Origin: Prodigiosinella confusarubida
GTDB lineage: Bacteria > Pseudomonadota > Gammaproteobacteria > Enterobacterales > Enterobacteriaceae
Direction of reading: 5' to 3'
Assembly (NCBI RefSeq): GCF_002847015.1
Contig: NZ_CP025085.1
Coordinates: 868,001 to 932,000, forward strand
Length of the DNA: 64,000 nucleotides
Position 1 is the stretch's first letter. Each line of letters starts with the position of its first letter. The translations under genes were made by a program, and so were the position numbers. The notes below the pieces were generated by a model, which was not told where the DNA came from, did not search any database, and was given only the letters and a program-made list of their open reading frames with translations. Below, one piece after another: positions 48,476 to 57,723 of this stretch.

Positions 48476-50062
48476 ATGAAACCTGTTCAAAATCTGATCC
48501 TGCTGCTGTTTACCGGCTTGATGACGGCGTTTGGTTTGCCTGCGGCGGAATCCCGGCCGGAGAGTACAACCACGCTGCAATACGCCAGTACCAAAGATAT
48601 TCGTGATATTAACCCGCATCTTTACCGCGGGGAAATGGCTGCGCAGAACATGGTGTTTGAGTCGCTGGTCATTAACACCAACGATGGTGTAAAACCCTGG
48701 CTGGCGCAGCGCTGGGACATTTCACCGGATGGTAAGGTTTACACCTTCCATCTGCGCCCGCATGTTATGTTCAGCGACGGTATGCCATTTAATGCGCAAG
48801 CGGTGAAACTGAACATTGATGCTGTGCTGGCCAACTACCAGCGGCACGCCTGGCTGGAACTGGTGCAACAGATTGACCATGTGGCGGTTGTGGATGACCT
48901 CACGGTGGCGTTATATCTGAAAAATCCCTACTACCCGACGCTGATTGAACTGGGGCTGACACGGCCTTTCCGTTTTATTTCCCCCCGTAGCTTCATCGAT
49001 GGCCAGACTAAAAAGGGGGTCAGCGGCTATAGTGGTACCGGGCCGTGGCTGTTAACCCAGCATGTGAAAAACCAGTACGCGGTGTTTGCCGTTAACCCGA
49101 ATTACTGGGGAAGTCGGCCACGCATTTCGCGTGTGGTATGGCGAGTCATTCCCGAACGACAGAGTATGTTGATGGCACTGAAAAAGGGCGATATTCAGCT
49201 TATTTACGGTGCGGATGGCGACATGCTGAACAGTGATAGCTTTATCGCGTTGCAAGCTGCCGGAAAGTTTCATACCGACATCAGTGAACCGGTAGCGTCA
49301 CGGGCATTAGTGCTCAACAGCAGTCGCCCGATCACGTCGGATCGTCAGGTTCGGATGGCGCTGGAATATGCGGTGAATAAAGAAGCACTAGCGCAGGGCG
49401 TCATGTCGGGCAGTGAAAGCGTAGCGGATACCCTACTGGCGCGTAGTGTGCCATATGCCAATATCCCTGACCTGCCGATCTACCGCTACAATACGGCAAA
49501 AGCCAATGCGTTACTGGATACTGCTGGCTGGACATTGCCCCGTGGCGGCAAGGTGCGCCAGAAACAGGGTAAAACGCTGCAACTGCTTTTTTCCTATAAC
49601 AGCAACAATGCTGGCGAACGGGATATCGCCGAGATGGTGCAGAGTGATTTTCGGCAGGTTGGCGTGGATCTGGTGTTATTGGGTGAGGAAAAACAGGCCT
49701 ATCTGGACCGCCAGAAATCCGGTGATTTTGATATTCAATACTCGTTATCCTGGGGAAAACCTTACGATCCGCAATCTTACGTCTCTTCTTTTCGCATTCC
49801 GGCTCACGCCGATTATCAGGGGCAAAAAGGCTTGCCAGACAAGGCCGACATCGACCGTATGATCGGCGAGGTGCTGATTGCGCATAATGAAGTGACTCGC
49901 AAATCACTGTACCGACAGATTTTGACGACACTGGCGAATGAATGTGTGTATATCCCGCTGACCTACTCGCGGACCAAAGCGGTGTTCAGCCCATGTCTGC
50001 AAGGGGTTTCATTCAATCCCTCTCAGTACGAAATCCCGTTTGAAAAGATGTTTTTCCGCTGA
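48476..50062 (+). CDS. nikA: Nickel/peptide ABC transporter substrate-binding protein NikA
   Basis: A periplasmic SBP_bac_5 protein of 528 residues (E. coli NikA 524) with a signal peptide (MKPVQNLILLLFTGLMTAFG and cleavage near AAES). The mature start TLQYASTKDIRDINPHLYRGEMAAQNMVFE matches the NikA family, as does GTGPWLL.QHVKNQYAVF. NikA binds nickel as a complex with small chelators. It is followed by nikB, whose ATG lies 13 bp after the nikA stop. Confidence 0.92.
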   Translation: MKPVQNLILLLFTGLMTAFGLPAAESRPESTTTLQYASTKDIRDINPHLYRGEMAAQNMVFESLVINTNDGVKPWLAQRWDISPDGKVYTFHLRPHVMFSDGMPFNAQAVKLNIDAVLANYQRHAWLELVQQIDHVAVVDDLTVALYLKNPYYPTLIELGLTRPFRFISPRSFIDGQTKKGVSGYSGTGPWLLTQHVKNQYAVFAVNPNYWGSRPRISRVVWRVIPERQSMLMALKKGDIQLIYGADGDMLNSDSFIALQAAGKFHTDISEPVASRALVLNSSRPITSDRQVRMALEYAVNKEALAQGVMSGSESVADTLLARSVPYANIPDLPIYRYNTAKANALLDTAGWTLPRGGKVRQKQGKTLQLLFSYNSNNAGERDIAEMVQSDFRQVGVDLVLLGEEKQAYLDRQKSGDFDIQYSLSWGKPYDPQSYVSSFRIPAHADYQGQKGLPDKADIDRMIGEVLIAHNEVTRKSLYRQILTTLANECVYIPLTYSRTKAVFSPCLQGVSFNPSQYEIPFEKMFFR

Positions 50063-50075
50063 TTACGGGTGGAGG

Positions 50076-51014
50076 ATGACGCGTTATCTGTTAACCCGGT
50101 TTTGCATGATGGTGCCACTGATATTGGTGATCTCCCTGATCGCTTTTACACTGATCCGTCTTTCGCCTTCTGACCCCGCCGAGGTTGCTTTGCGGGTGAA
50201 TGCCATTGTCCCTACCGATGCCGCCATCGCTACCATGCACCATGAGTTGGGTCTGGACAAACCGTTCTGGCAACAATATCTGTCCTGGCTAAAACAGAGT
50301 CTGCATCTCGATTTTGGCACTTCGTTTGTAACCCGTGATGGCGTCTGGCAGGAGCTGATGTTGGCGTTGCCTGCAACATTGCGGCTGGCTGGCGCGGCAC
50401 TGGGCATGATTCTGGTTGGATCACTGTCGTTGGCGATGTTATGTGTTGTCCGTGTTGGACGCTGGCCGGATAAGGTGTTGCGCACCTTGTTATTCCTGCT
50501 GACTGCCATGCCGAATTACTGGACAGGGTTGCTGCTGCTCTGGCTGGTGGCGTTAAAATTGGACTGGCTGCCTGTGGGCGGGATGACTGAGTCCGGCGCG
50601 GTGATTCTGCCAGCGTTGACGCTGGCGCTGGGTTATCTCGGCACCTATGTGCGATTACTGCGCAATAACATGCTGAGTCATCTCAACCAACCTTATGTGA
50701 CATATGCCAAAGCGCGCGGTTTGTCTCAGCGTCGTATCCTGTGGCGGCATGTGTTGGTGAATGCGCTGTATTCACCGTTGGTGGCGCTGGGAATGAGTAT
50801 TCCCAAACTGATTGCCGGTACACTGGTGATCGAAAATATTTTTTCCTGGCCCGGACTGGGGCGATTGTGCGTCACCGCCATTTTCAATCGCGACTATCCA
50901 GTGATTCAGGCTTACATCCTGTTGATGGCATTGCTGTTTGTGGTCGGTAATTTCCTGATCGATGTGCTGCAATTGTGGCTGGACCCACGGTTACGTCAGG
51001 GGGTGACGCGATGA
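50076..51014 (+). CDS. nikB: Nickel ABC transporter permease NikB
   Basis: 312 residues, six membrane helices of the DppB/OppB type, with the EAA-loop TYAKARGLSQRRILWRHVLVNAL typical of the permease-ATPase contact. Start at 50076 (MTRYLLTRFCMMVPLILVISLIAF) is preceded by GGAGG with very short spacing. Its stop overlaps the nikC start (ATGA). Confidence 0.9.
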   Translation: MTRYLLTRFCMMVPLILVISLIAFTLIRLSPSDPAEVALRVNAIVPTDAAIATMHHELGLDKPFWQQYLSWLKQSLHLDFGTSFVTRDGVWQELMLALPATLRLAGAALGMILVGSLSLAMLCVVRVGRWPDKVLRTLLFLLTAMPNYWTGLLLLWLVALKLDWLPVGGMTESGAVILPALTLALGYLGTYVRLLRNNMLSHLNQPYVTYAKARGLSQRRILWRHVLVNALYSPLVALGMSIPKLIAGTLVIENIFSWPGLGRLCVTAIFNRDYPVIQAYILLMALLFVVGNFLIDVLQLWLDPRLRQGVTR

Positions 51015-51856
51015 TCAGACGATTGTGGCAGATATTAAAAGCGGATTGTCTGGTGCAATTAAGTCTGTCTCTTCTGCTGTTGGTCTTGCTGACCGGCGTG
51101 CTGGCACCCTGGATCGCGCCACATGATCCACTGTTAGTGTCGTGGCGTGATAAATACCAGGGCATCAGCATGAACCATCTGTTGGGGGCCGATCATCTGG
51201 GCCGTGATGTGTTGTCGCGTCTGTTGTTCGGTATCCGCAGTACGGTATTTGTGTCGCTGCTGGCAATGAGTGTCACGCTGTTGGTCGGCATGGTCATTGG
51301 CGTATTGGCGGGATATTGTCGGGGCCGCGTGGATGCGCTGTTGATGCGTTTGTGTGATGTGATGCTGGCTTTCCCGGCGGAAGTGATGATTTTTGCATTG
51401 GTAGGGATGATGGGGCCGGGGTTAGGCAATATCCTGCTGGCGGTATTGCTGGTGAAATGGGCGTGGTATGCCCGCATGATTCGCGGCATCGTGCTGCAAT
51501 ACAGCAGCGGCCATTATATTCATTACGCCCGGCTGATTGGTGGCTCACCGCGCTATATCGTACTGCGGCATCTATTGCCAGTAACGGCGGCAGAAATGGC
51601 CCTGCTGGCGACCACCGACAGTGGTGCGGTCATTCTGATGCTTTCCGCACTTTCATTTCTTGGCCTGGGTGTTCAGCCCCCGACACCAGAGTGGGGCGCG
51701 ATGCTGGGTGAGGCCAAAAACGTGATGATGACGCACCCGGAGCAGATGTTGCCCGCCGGGATTGCCATCGTGCTGGTTGTGGCCGCGTTTAACTATCTGG
51801 GTGATTTTTTGCGCGATGTACTGGATGTCACCCATGATTCAGGCAAGAGGGAATAA
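51011..51856 (+). CDS. nikC: Nickel ABC transporter permease NikC
   Basis: 281 residues (E. coli 277), a DppC/OppC-type permease with LLGADHLGRDVLSRLLFGIRST at the N-terminus and the EAA loop YIHYARLIGGSPRYIVLRHLLP. It is the last recognisable gene of the nik operon: the ATPase genes nikD and nikE, which should follow, are missing. Thirty-one bases after its stop an ATG starts MLNVKDV, which looks like the first residues of an ABC ATPase, and then similarity is lost. Confidence 0.9.
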   Translation: MIRRLWQILKADCLVQLSLSLLLLVLLTGVLAPWIAPHDPLLVSWRDKYQGISMNHLLGADHLGRDVLSRLLFGIRSTVFVSLLAMSVTLLVGMVIGVLAGYCRGRVDALLMRLCDVMLAFPAEVMIFALVGMMGPGLGNILLAVLLVKWAWYARMIRGIVLQYSSGHYIHYARLIGGSPRYIVLRHLLPVTAAEMALLATTDSGAVILMLSALSFLGLGVQPPTPEWGAMLGEAKNVMMTHPEQMLPAGIAIVLVVAAFNYLGDFLRDVLDVTHDSGKRE

Positions 51857-51918
51857 CTGAGGGAAAGGCACTCACCCTGAGTATCCGATGTTAAACGTAA
51901 AAGATGTCTTCAGCCCTG

Positions 51919-52959
51919 TTATTTGTCTGACGACGCTTGCCATAGATTCAGTTGTCCGTCTGCTACATGCTTATCGATAATGGCGAGTTCTTCCGCGCTA
52001 AAACACAGATTTTCCAGTGCGTTCACGTTTTCTTCCAGTTGCTCTGGGTGGCTCGCGCCAATCAATACCGACGTCACGCGGTTGTCCTTAAGCAGCCAGC
52101 TCAACGCCATTTGCGCCATACTTTGGCCGCGCTGCTGCGCCATATCGTTAAGCAGACGCAAACTGTTAAGGTTGGTCTCTGAAAGCATCTTTTCCGTCAG
52201 GCCACGCGCTTTTTTTCCTTCGACCTGCATACGTGAACCCGCGGGAATGCCGTTGAGGTATTTCCCGGTTAATAGACCCTGCGCCAGTGGCGTAAAGGCG
52301 ATGCAGCCCACACCGTTATCTTCAAGCGTGTCCAGCAAGCCACTCTTATCCACCCAACGGTTAAGCAGATTGTAGGAAGGCTGGTGGATAAGCAGCGGGA
52401 TTTTCCACTCACGTAGTAACTCAGCCATCTTTTGAGTACGCTCCGGCGAGTAGGAAGAGATGCCAACGTACAGTGCCTTGCCGCATTGCACGGCCTGAGC
52501 GAGTGCAGCGGCGGTTTCTTCCAGCGGTGTGTTTTCATCCACGCGATGGGAATAGAAAATATCGACGTACTCAAGTCCCATACGTTTCAGACTTTGATCA
52601 AGGCTTGAGAGCAGGTATTTCCGTGAGCCGCCCGAACCATACGGCCCTGGCCACATATCGTATCCCGCTTTGGTGGAAATCAGTAGTTCGTCGCGATAGC
52701 CCGCGAAATCCGCTTTTAGCAGACGCCCAAAATTTTCTTCGGCGGACCCTGATGGCGGACCGTAGTTATTAGCGAGATCAAAATGGGTGATGCCCAGATC
52801 GAAGGCTTTACGTAGCAGTGCGCGCTGTGACTCAAGGGCGTTGACGTGGCCAAAACTGTGCCATAGGCCGAGGGATAGCGCGGGAATTTTAAGGCCGCTA
52901 CGCCCACAGTAGCGATATTGCATGGATTCATAGCGTGACGGGTTGGCCTGATACGGCAT
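51919..52959 (-). CDS. gpr: Aldo-keto reductase, L-glyceraldehyde 3-phosphate reductase (YghZ/Gpr)
   Basis: 346 residues, the size of E. coli YghZ and highly similar (MQYRYCGRSGLKIPALSLGLWHSFGHVNALES; GPPSGSAEENFGRLL). An AKR14-type TIM barrel that reduces L-glyceraldehyde 3-phosphate and methylglyoxal with NADPH. The active-site Asp and Tyr lie in HFDLANNYGPP, the Lys in STKAGYD and the His in FYSHRVDE. A perfect AAGGAGG site precedes the ATG. It is convergent with nikC. Confidence 0.93.
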   Translation of the reverse strand: MPYQANPSRYESMQYRYCGRSGLKIPALSLGLWHSFGHVNALESQRALLRKAFDLGITHFDLANNYGPPSGSAEENFGRLLKADFAGYRDELLISTKAGYDMWPGPYGSGGSRKYLLSSLDQSLKRMGLEYVDIFYSHRVDENTPLEETAAALAQAVQCGKALYVGISSYSPERTQKMAELLREWKIPLLIHQPSYNLLNRWVDKSGLLDTLEDNGVGCIAFTPLAQGLLTGKYLNGIPAGSRMQVEGKKARGLTEKMLSETNLNSLRLLNDMAQQRGQSMAQMALSWLLKDNRVTSVLIGASHPEQLEENVNALENLCFSAEELAIIDKHVADGQLNLWQASSDK

Positions 52960-53303
52960 GTTGCCTCCTTATCCTTATTAGCTAAGTAATTTGAAACGCT
53001 GTTTTTATTGCCATGTTGACATTATTAGCTACGGGTGGGGAGCCTGAAAGGTTAATGTGGATCACAGAATGAAAAGAAAGGATGGGGGACGGAAAAACAG
53101 GTTTCCCCGCTCTGACAGAAAACGACTAACAAGGGAACCGTGCTCAGATAAACGAGCGCGAAAAATTGAAGATAACGACATAACCAGCGAGGTGGTGCCC
53201 ATGAACGTTGCGCCCAAACAGTCATGCCAGAGATGGCGTTCGACGCCGAGCGCAGGTTCGTCAGTAGCCTGATACATAGCTTATGACAGTTATTCCCGGT
53301 GCG
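52960..53303. other. Intergenic region, nothing recognised
   Basis: About 340 bp between the yghZ start and the cyuA stop. Two overlapping opposite frames of about 71 codons are present but highly basic with no family character, so I do not call them. Confidence 0.5.
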
Positions 53304-54623
53304 CTAGGCATAGGCTTTTCTTACCATAATATCAATGACCTGAGTGTCTATTCGCTGCATTGAACCACAGGCTAACGCACACAGGTTGGCAATTGATTTA
53401 TCCACATCACCAGCCACAATCCCTTCGTTGCCACTCACGCCACTGCGATCCAGCGCCATCAATACCGCCTTATAAGCCGCCGTCGCACTGGTAGACACTT
53501 TCATGGCGCAACTGTTGGCGGCACCGTCGCATATGATCCCGCTAATATCGCCAATCATGCTGCTAATTGCCATAGCGACCAGCTCGTAGCGTGGCTCCAA
53601 TAGCCAAGACATCCCGGCTGCCGCACCCATTGATGCTGTAGTGGCAGCACATAATGCTGACAAGGTTGGTAACTGGCTATGAATATAAATCGCCATCAAA
53701 TGTGACAAGGTTAACGCTCTGGCTAATTTTTCTTCGCTTACGTCCAGATATTCCGCCACCACCACCACTGGCATTGTCGCTGCGATACCCTGATTGCCGG
53801 AACCTGAATTGCTCATTGCTGGCAATAGCGCGCCGCCCATCCGTGCGTCAGAGGCAGAAGCGGTGCGGATCATGATATCGGACAGCAGGTCTTTAACCAG
53901 TAAGCCGCGTTCACGCTGCCGGGATAAAGTGGCGCCAATATGCAAGCCATAATTACGGCTCAGTCCCTCGCTGGACAAGTTCTCGTTCAGTGTGGCCGCT
54001 TGTAAAATAAACGCGATCTGCTCAAAGGGGACCTCAGTCGCAAACTGGTAAATCTGTTGCGCTGTGGCCTGTTTCAGACAATAACCCTGTTGGTACGTCT
54101 CGGCATTGATAGATGACGCCGTTTCTGTCGTCGCATCAAAAAGCACGTCGTCATTCTTCACGATTCTTATCACACGGGTATGATTCCCGGTAATGGTGAC
54201 AGCAACCCATTCATCGCCGTGATGAACCCGCGATTCTACAAACAGGATTTCATCCCCGGCCTGCATCCCAATATTTACTCTCCCTTGTGATAGCATCGCT
54301 TTGGCTGCCACCACCTGTTCCTGCGTAACCTGTTTAAGCACTTCCAACCCGGCTGTCGGGTTCCCTCCCAATGCACCAACTGCAGCCGCTATTGGTAATC
54401 CGACCATTCCAGTACCTGGAACCATTACCCCCATCCCATTCTTCATCAGGTTTGGCGAGACCCGTGCGTCGATGCGTTCTACCGTGCCGGATAAATAGGA
54501 GGTAGCTATAGCGGATGCCAGCGCTAATGAGATGGGCTCAGTACAGCCTATCGCAGGTTTAACTTCCTGGATTAGCGCCCGGATAAATTCGTCCCACACT
54601 GCTGAATGACTAACATGACTCAT
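53304..54623 (-). CDS. cyuA: L-cysteine desulfidase (CyuA/YhaM, UPF0597 family)
   Basis: 439 residues, matching E. coli CyuA (436). It breaks L-cysteine to pyruvate, ammonia and sulfide using an oxygen-sensitive iron-sulfur cluster. Conserved cysteines appear in [15 protein letters not shown] (Cys27) and [14 protein letters not shown]; other family blocks are [24 protein letters not shown] and [20 protein letters not shown]. In E. coli it is paired with the cysteine importer CyuP and regulator CyuR; neither is next to it here. Confidence 0.92.
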   Translation of the reverse strand: MSHVSHSAVWDEFIRALIQEVKPAIGCTEPISLALASAIATSYLSGTVERIDARVSPNLMKNGMGVMVPGTGMVGLPIAAAVGALGGNPTAGLEVLKQVTQEQVVAAKAMLSQGRVNIGMQAGDEILFVESRVHHGDEWVAVTITGNHTRVIRIVKNDDVLFDATTETASSINAETYQQGYCLKQATAQQIYQFATEVPFEQIAFILQAATLNENLSSEGLSRNYGLHIGATLSRQRERGLLVKDLLSDIMIRTASASDARMGGALLPAMSNSGSGNQGIAATMPVVVVAEYLDVSEEKLARALTLSHLMAIYIHSQLPTLSALCAATTASMGAAAGMSWLLEPRYELVAMAISSMIGDISGIICDGAANSCAMKVSTSATAAYKAVLMALDRSGVSGNEGIVAGDVDKSIANLCALACGSMQRIDTQVIDIMVRKAYA

Positions 54624-54672
54624 AATTAATACCTTTAAACCGTGACAGCAGGTAGTAGCCGATGCCGTTAAT

Positions 54673-54952
54673 TTATGAAAATGTCGGGAATGGGAAAATA
54701 CAAAGTAATAAGCCGGTAATAATGATTATCATCAGCGAAGTACCTGGGTATTTATGCTGCGCCAGTACTTTGTAAACCAAACCAGTGAAAATTAAACAAT
54801 CTATCAAACTAACTATCGGGTCACAGATTGAGGTAAAACATAGAACCGAAGCATTTAGAGTAATGGTGCTCCACGTTAAAGCACCACGCAGACCATAATA
54901 CTGTTTTTAACCCACTTATAACTATGTGCATCATACGACGCGGAATGCGCAT
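54673..54952 (-). pseudogene. Small multi-helix membrane protein gene with one-base frameshift
   Basis: On the minus strand an ATG at 54952, with CAAGG seven bases before it, starts MRIPRRMMHIVISGLK; after an A5 run (plus-strand T5 at 54904-54908) the frame must change by one base to continue as QYYGLRGALTWSTITLN and on to [12 protein letters not shown] before TAA at 54673. The joined protein of about 92 residues has two to three hydrophobic segments. The downstream frame alone is open for 78 codons but has no usable start. I do not recognise the family. It lies 50 bp upstream of cyuA in the same direction. Confidence 0.5.
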
Positions 54953-55092
54953 TATAATGCCTTGACCGGCTTTACTACGCCGGAATAAATCCCAAACATC
55001 TGATTAGTCGGTTTCATTGTTATTGACATGTACAGAGTTTTTTATTTGATATTTATGTCTAATAAGACAATCAATTTATTTATTCTTGCTTC
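54953..55092. other. AT-rich spacer at the left edge of the repeat patchwork
   Basis: Around 140 bp of low-GC sequence separating the frameshifted membrane-protein gene from the first repeat copy. Nothing recognised. Confidence 0.4.
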
Positions 55093-55268
55093 TATCAACC
55101 GGTCGGTAATTTTATCTTCCCTATAATATTACGCCGTGGCGTAGAGAATGTTTTTTTAATATTACCGGCTATTTAGGGGGGGCGTAGAAAATTATTCTAT
55201 ATAAAGCGGTTTATCCTGTATCCGTTTCTAACGATAATCCCAAAACAGGGGGATGCTATTCCCACCAC
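55093..55268 (+). repeat. Repeat A, copy 1
   Basis: Diverged direct copy (roughly 75-80% by eye) of the sequence downstream of btsS at 60680-60854. Shared landmarks are ATATTACGCCGTGGCGTAGAG, cut here to the block around 55128-55146, the TTTAATATT stretch and AAAGCGGTTTATCCTG. It ends with a 30-bp core (55239-55268, CCCAAAACAGGG...CCCACCAC) that also occurs at 57744-57773 and 60825-60854. Confidence 0.8.
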
Positions 55269-55274
55269 TACATA

Positions 55275-55413
55275 AGTCGCTAGCTCTTGAGCCTCGCCAT
55301 CTCGACTGTTTGTTGCTGTCAAATATTCTTGTATGTGCGCTTCAACTTCCTGCTCAAGGGGCAGCGTTGAGTAAAAATACTTAAGGGACCTGATATGGCA
55401 GCCCTTCTCTGGC
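55275..55413 (+). repeat. Repeat B, copy 1 (gene fragment, minus-strand frame)
   Basis: 139 bp matching 57939-58077 with about ten differences. Read on the minus strand, both copies keep an open frame with PEKGCHIR..KYFYSTLPLEQ followed by EVEAHIQ.YLTATN.RDGEAQELAT, so they derive from the end of a protein-coding gene of unknown family. In this copy the frame then runs into repeat A and stops at 55197. Confidence 0.75.
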
Positions 55414-55687
55414 GAACCTGGCCGTTGAAGGTGTGGAACCTGACGGCGCGGGCAACCTTGCTTTCATCGCCAACCAGATGGGACACCAAGACTACTCAAT
55501 GCTCATGGAAGTCTCTGCGCGTTGGATAGACTTAGAGTCTCCCGGAGAACTGGATAGCATTTGGGAGAACATGAAAAATATGGCTCAAATTACCCCAAAA
55601 TCACCCCCCCCCCTTAATTTGCCATTATGGTTTATAAGTGATTTATTTAAATGGGAAAAAAAGAAGTTAGCTTGCACACGCCCATGA
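55412..55687 (+). pseudogene. C-terminal remnant of a phage/ICE-type tyrosine integrase
   Basis: The frame reads NLAVEGVEPDGAGNLAFIAN followed by QMGHQDYSMLMEVSARWIDLES and ELDSIWENMKN, the hallmark C-terminus of P4/CP4-type and ICE integrases (FIA.QMGH....M...VY..WI). Only the last 60 or so residues remain: the catalytic Arg and Lys parts are missing, and the position of the nucleophile Tyr holds Ser (MEVSARW). So it is an inactive relic of the element that once integrated here. It starts right after repeat B copy 1. Confidence 0.75.
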
Positions 55688-55882
55688 TGAATTGGTGCGT
55701 TAGTGCTGATAAATAAAGATTATTTATATAAAACCAGTAAAAACTGCGCTTTAACCTACACGTTTATAACAATTTGATTTATCTGTTGTTACTACGCTGC
55801 TGTGCTTTGATAGATTAGTGCATGTGGTTTACAAATCACCATGTAGTGATACCCAGGGTGAATGTATAGATTAAATGATAAA

Positions 55883-56800
55883 CTACTCTATCCACTCGGC
55901 AAGAACTGTCTCAAGCTTCGCCAACGCCTGAATATGTTTATCTTTTGGTATCCGACCAATATTTCGTAACTTCCACCTAACCGCTGGTAGATGCTGAATC
56001 TGGTCTTCAGGAGCGAGATTCCAGTCCGGCTCACCACGTTTGAAAGACATCAGAAAATCATAATCCCGCTGCGTGAATTGTGCTTTGAGAGCAGTAACCA
56101 TTAATTTGGGTATCGCATTGAGTTCTTCCAGAGAGATCGCATCGAATGTCATCCCATTAAATTCATTTGCATATGGTAGAGAAATATCTTTCCAGCGGGG
56201 ATTTAGTACCTCTGATAATGGGCGCGGGTGTCCCAGTAGATAGGTGATGAAACCATTAAAGATGTGGCGATCGATACCTTGCGTTTCGAGCAGCATTTTG
56301 ACGTCATAAAAATCGCGGGGGTGTTGCCTATCCAGAGCAGCGCAAAGCTTGCCACCATAGAGATCTGCAAGTGATACAACCTGAATAGTAGCAAAACCGA
56401 ACTCGTCGTCTACCGCCTCAACAACATCACGTTCTTCCGGGGGATACAGTGTACCTCGCGTAACAGGCGAAACTTCTATCTTTATCTGTGCCTCCGGAGA
56501 AGAGACAATAATACGCATTTCATCAGGATTATTCGTTTGTAGCACCGCCGAAATGCCCGCCTGTTGTTGCTGTATTTCTGCAATACGCGTCAAAGCAGCC
56601 CGCACATTTGGCAATGCCACATCTCTGCTTTCCAGAGGAATGTAAGCCAAATCGATATCAACCGATAATCGTGGGAAATCACGAACAAACAAGTTTATCG
56701 CCGTCCCACCTTTTAGTGCAAAGCATCGCTCTGATGCCACAACAGGTAATGCACTGAGCAGCAACTCAACTTGCCGATAATAAGGTGAATGCTTATCCAT
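55883..56800 (-). CDS. AbiEii-type nucleotidyltransferase toxin (type IV toxin-antitoxin, abortive infection)
   Basis: 305 residues from the ATG at 56800, which has AAGGGA six bases upstream. Four nucleotidyltransferase blocks are visible: ALKGGTAINLF (31-33 GGT), the metal-binding SVDIDLAY with Asp48 and Asp50, KIEVSP with acidic Glu109, and GGKLCAALDRQHPRDFYDVKML with Lys151 and Asp163/Asp166. This is the DUF1814/AbiEii fold, GTP/CTP-using toxins that act on RNA in phage-infected cells. It overlaps the antitoxin gene by 8 bp (ATGGATAA). Intact and probably active. Confidence 0.88.
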   Translation of the reverse strand: MDKHSPYYRQVELLLSALPVVASERCFALKGGTAINLFVRDFPRLSVDIDLAYIPLESRDVALPNVRAALTRIAEIQQQQAGISAVLQTNNPDEMRIIVSSPEAQIKIEVSPVTRGTLYPPEERDVVEAVDDEFGFATIQVVSLADLYGGKLCAALDRQHPRDFYDVKMLLETQGIDRHIFNGFITYLLGHPRPLSEVLNPRWKDISLPYANEFNGMTFDAISLEELNAIPKLMVTALKAQFTQRDYDFLMSFKRGEPDWNLAPEDQIQHLPAVRWKLRNIGRIPKDKHIQALAKLETVLAEWIE

Positions 56801-57566
56801 GCGAGATCCCTTTGCTAACAAAACTCTCTGGAACAGTGATCTGATATTTTGGGTCTAGCTTGCCACCAGATACGATCTGCCGTTTCCCAGCCCCCAAGTC
56901 AATGTTGGCTTTATCTATCCGCTTAACCCATGCATGAGCATAGTGATCGGCCAGAAACAGGTAAAGCCGGTTAGTTTGCACTGCTCGACTGGACTGTAAC
57001 AACAATTCGACTTTACGCGGACTCAGGTTTACCAGCCCCTGAAACAGCTCCGCTGCGTGCTCAAATGAAAGTGAACCAGGGACTGCATTAGCAATCTCGT
57101 AAGCAGCTAATTCCGGCACACTCGCTTTCAACCGCCCTCCTTTAATTTCAACCTCTGTCAGATATTTTTCGTCATGCATATTGAGCTTCTGGTTAGAAAG
57201 TAAAAGCCACTCGACATTGGGAAATTCTTTGAACCATTTTGGCAATGAAGCTTTATCTTCTACGCAAAGCCAAATCGCCTGGCGTGTTAAGTGAAGATAA
57301 TGAGAGCGTCCCTGATAGGTCAGGCTAGTAAGCCCCGCCAGATGAACAGAAATCCCAAGCTGATTTTGGAGGCATAGGACGGCATCACTCCACTGAGGGT
57401 CGCGCCCACTCCGCACGTATACCCCGGCACGTAGCTTTTGTAACCAGTCGCTGTGCATATACTTATTGGCTAAAGAAGGGCTGATACCATTTTTTGTCAG
57501 CCAGGACTGTAATATCAAGGAACCTGGCGCAGTTTTCTGCAAAAGCCAGTTTAACTTTGATGACAT
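56793..57566 (-). CDS. AbiEi-type antitoxin/transcriptional repressor (type IV TA)
   Basis: 257 residues from the ATG at 57566 (GGTGA just upstream; an ATG at 57578 is the alternative). The N-terminal helix-turn-helix-like part (LILQSWLTKNGISPSLANKYMHSDWLQKLRAGVYV) is the AbiEi wing used to bind the promoter; the C-terminal half (about 100-250) is the AbiEi antitoxin domain. In this family the antitoxin does not bind the toxin but counteracts it and represses the operon. Directly upstream of and coupled to AbiEii. Confidence 0.85.
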   Translation of the reverse strand: MSSKLNWLLQKTAPGSLILQSWLTKNGISPSLANKYMHSDWLQKLRAGVYVRSGRDPQWSDAVLCLQNQLGISVHLAGLTSLTYQGRSHYLHLTRQAIWLCVEDKASLPKWFKEFPNVEWLLLSNQKLNMHDEKYLTEVEIKGGRLKASVPELAAYEIANAVPGSLSFEHAAELFQGLVNLSPRKVELLLQSSRAVQTNRLYLFLADHYAHAWVKRIDKANIDLGAGKRQIVSGGKLDPKYQITVPESFVSKGISHG

Positions 57567-57723
57567 AGATTCACCCATGGTTTAACAATATAACAAATAC
57601 TAAACTACTGAGTTGATAATATGTCAATAGTGAGAGAAGTCAGTCCAACTTGATCTCTTTTTTATGGAGAAGAAGGGCCGAAAACTCTACTTTACGTCGG
57701 TACTGAACAACGGGAAGAGATCA

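Noticed and set aside
53057-53277. Opposed 71-codon frames between yghZ and cyuA
   Set aside because: Very basic, low-complexity translations on both strands with no known relatives; more likely chance frames.
54718-54736. Fur-box-like sequence AATAATGATTATCATCAGC upstream of cyuA
   Set aside because: It fits the Fur consensus at 16 of 19 positions, but it falls inside the membrane-protein frame at 54673-54952, where it encodes a run of isoleucines; AT-rich codons explain the match. Position relative to cyuA leaves it possible but unproven.
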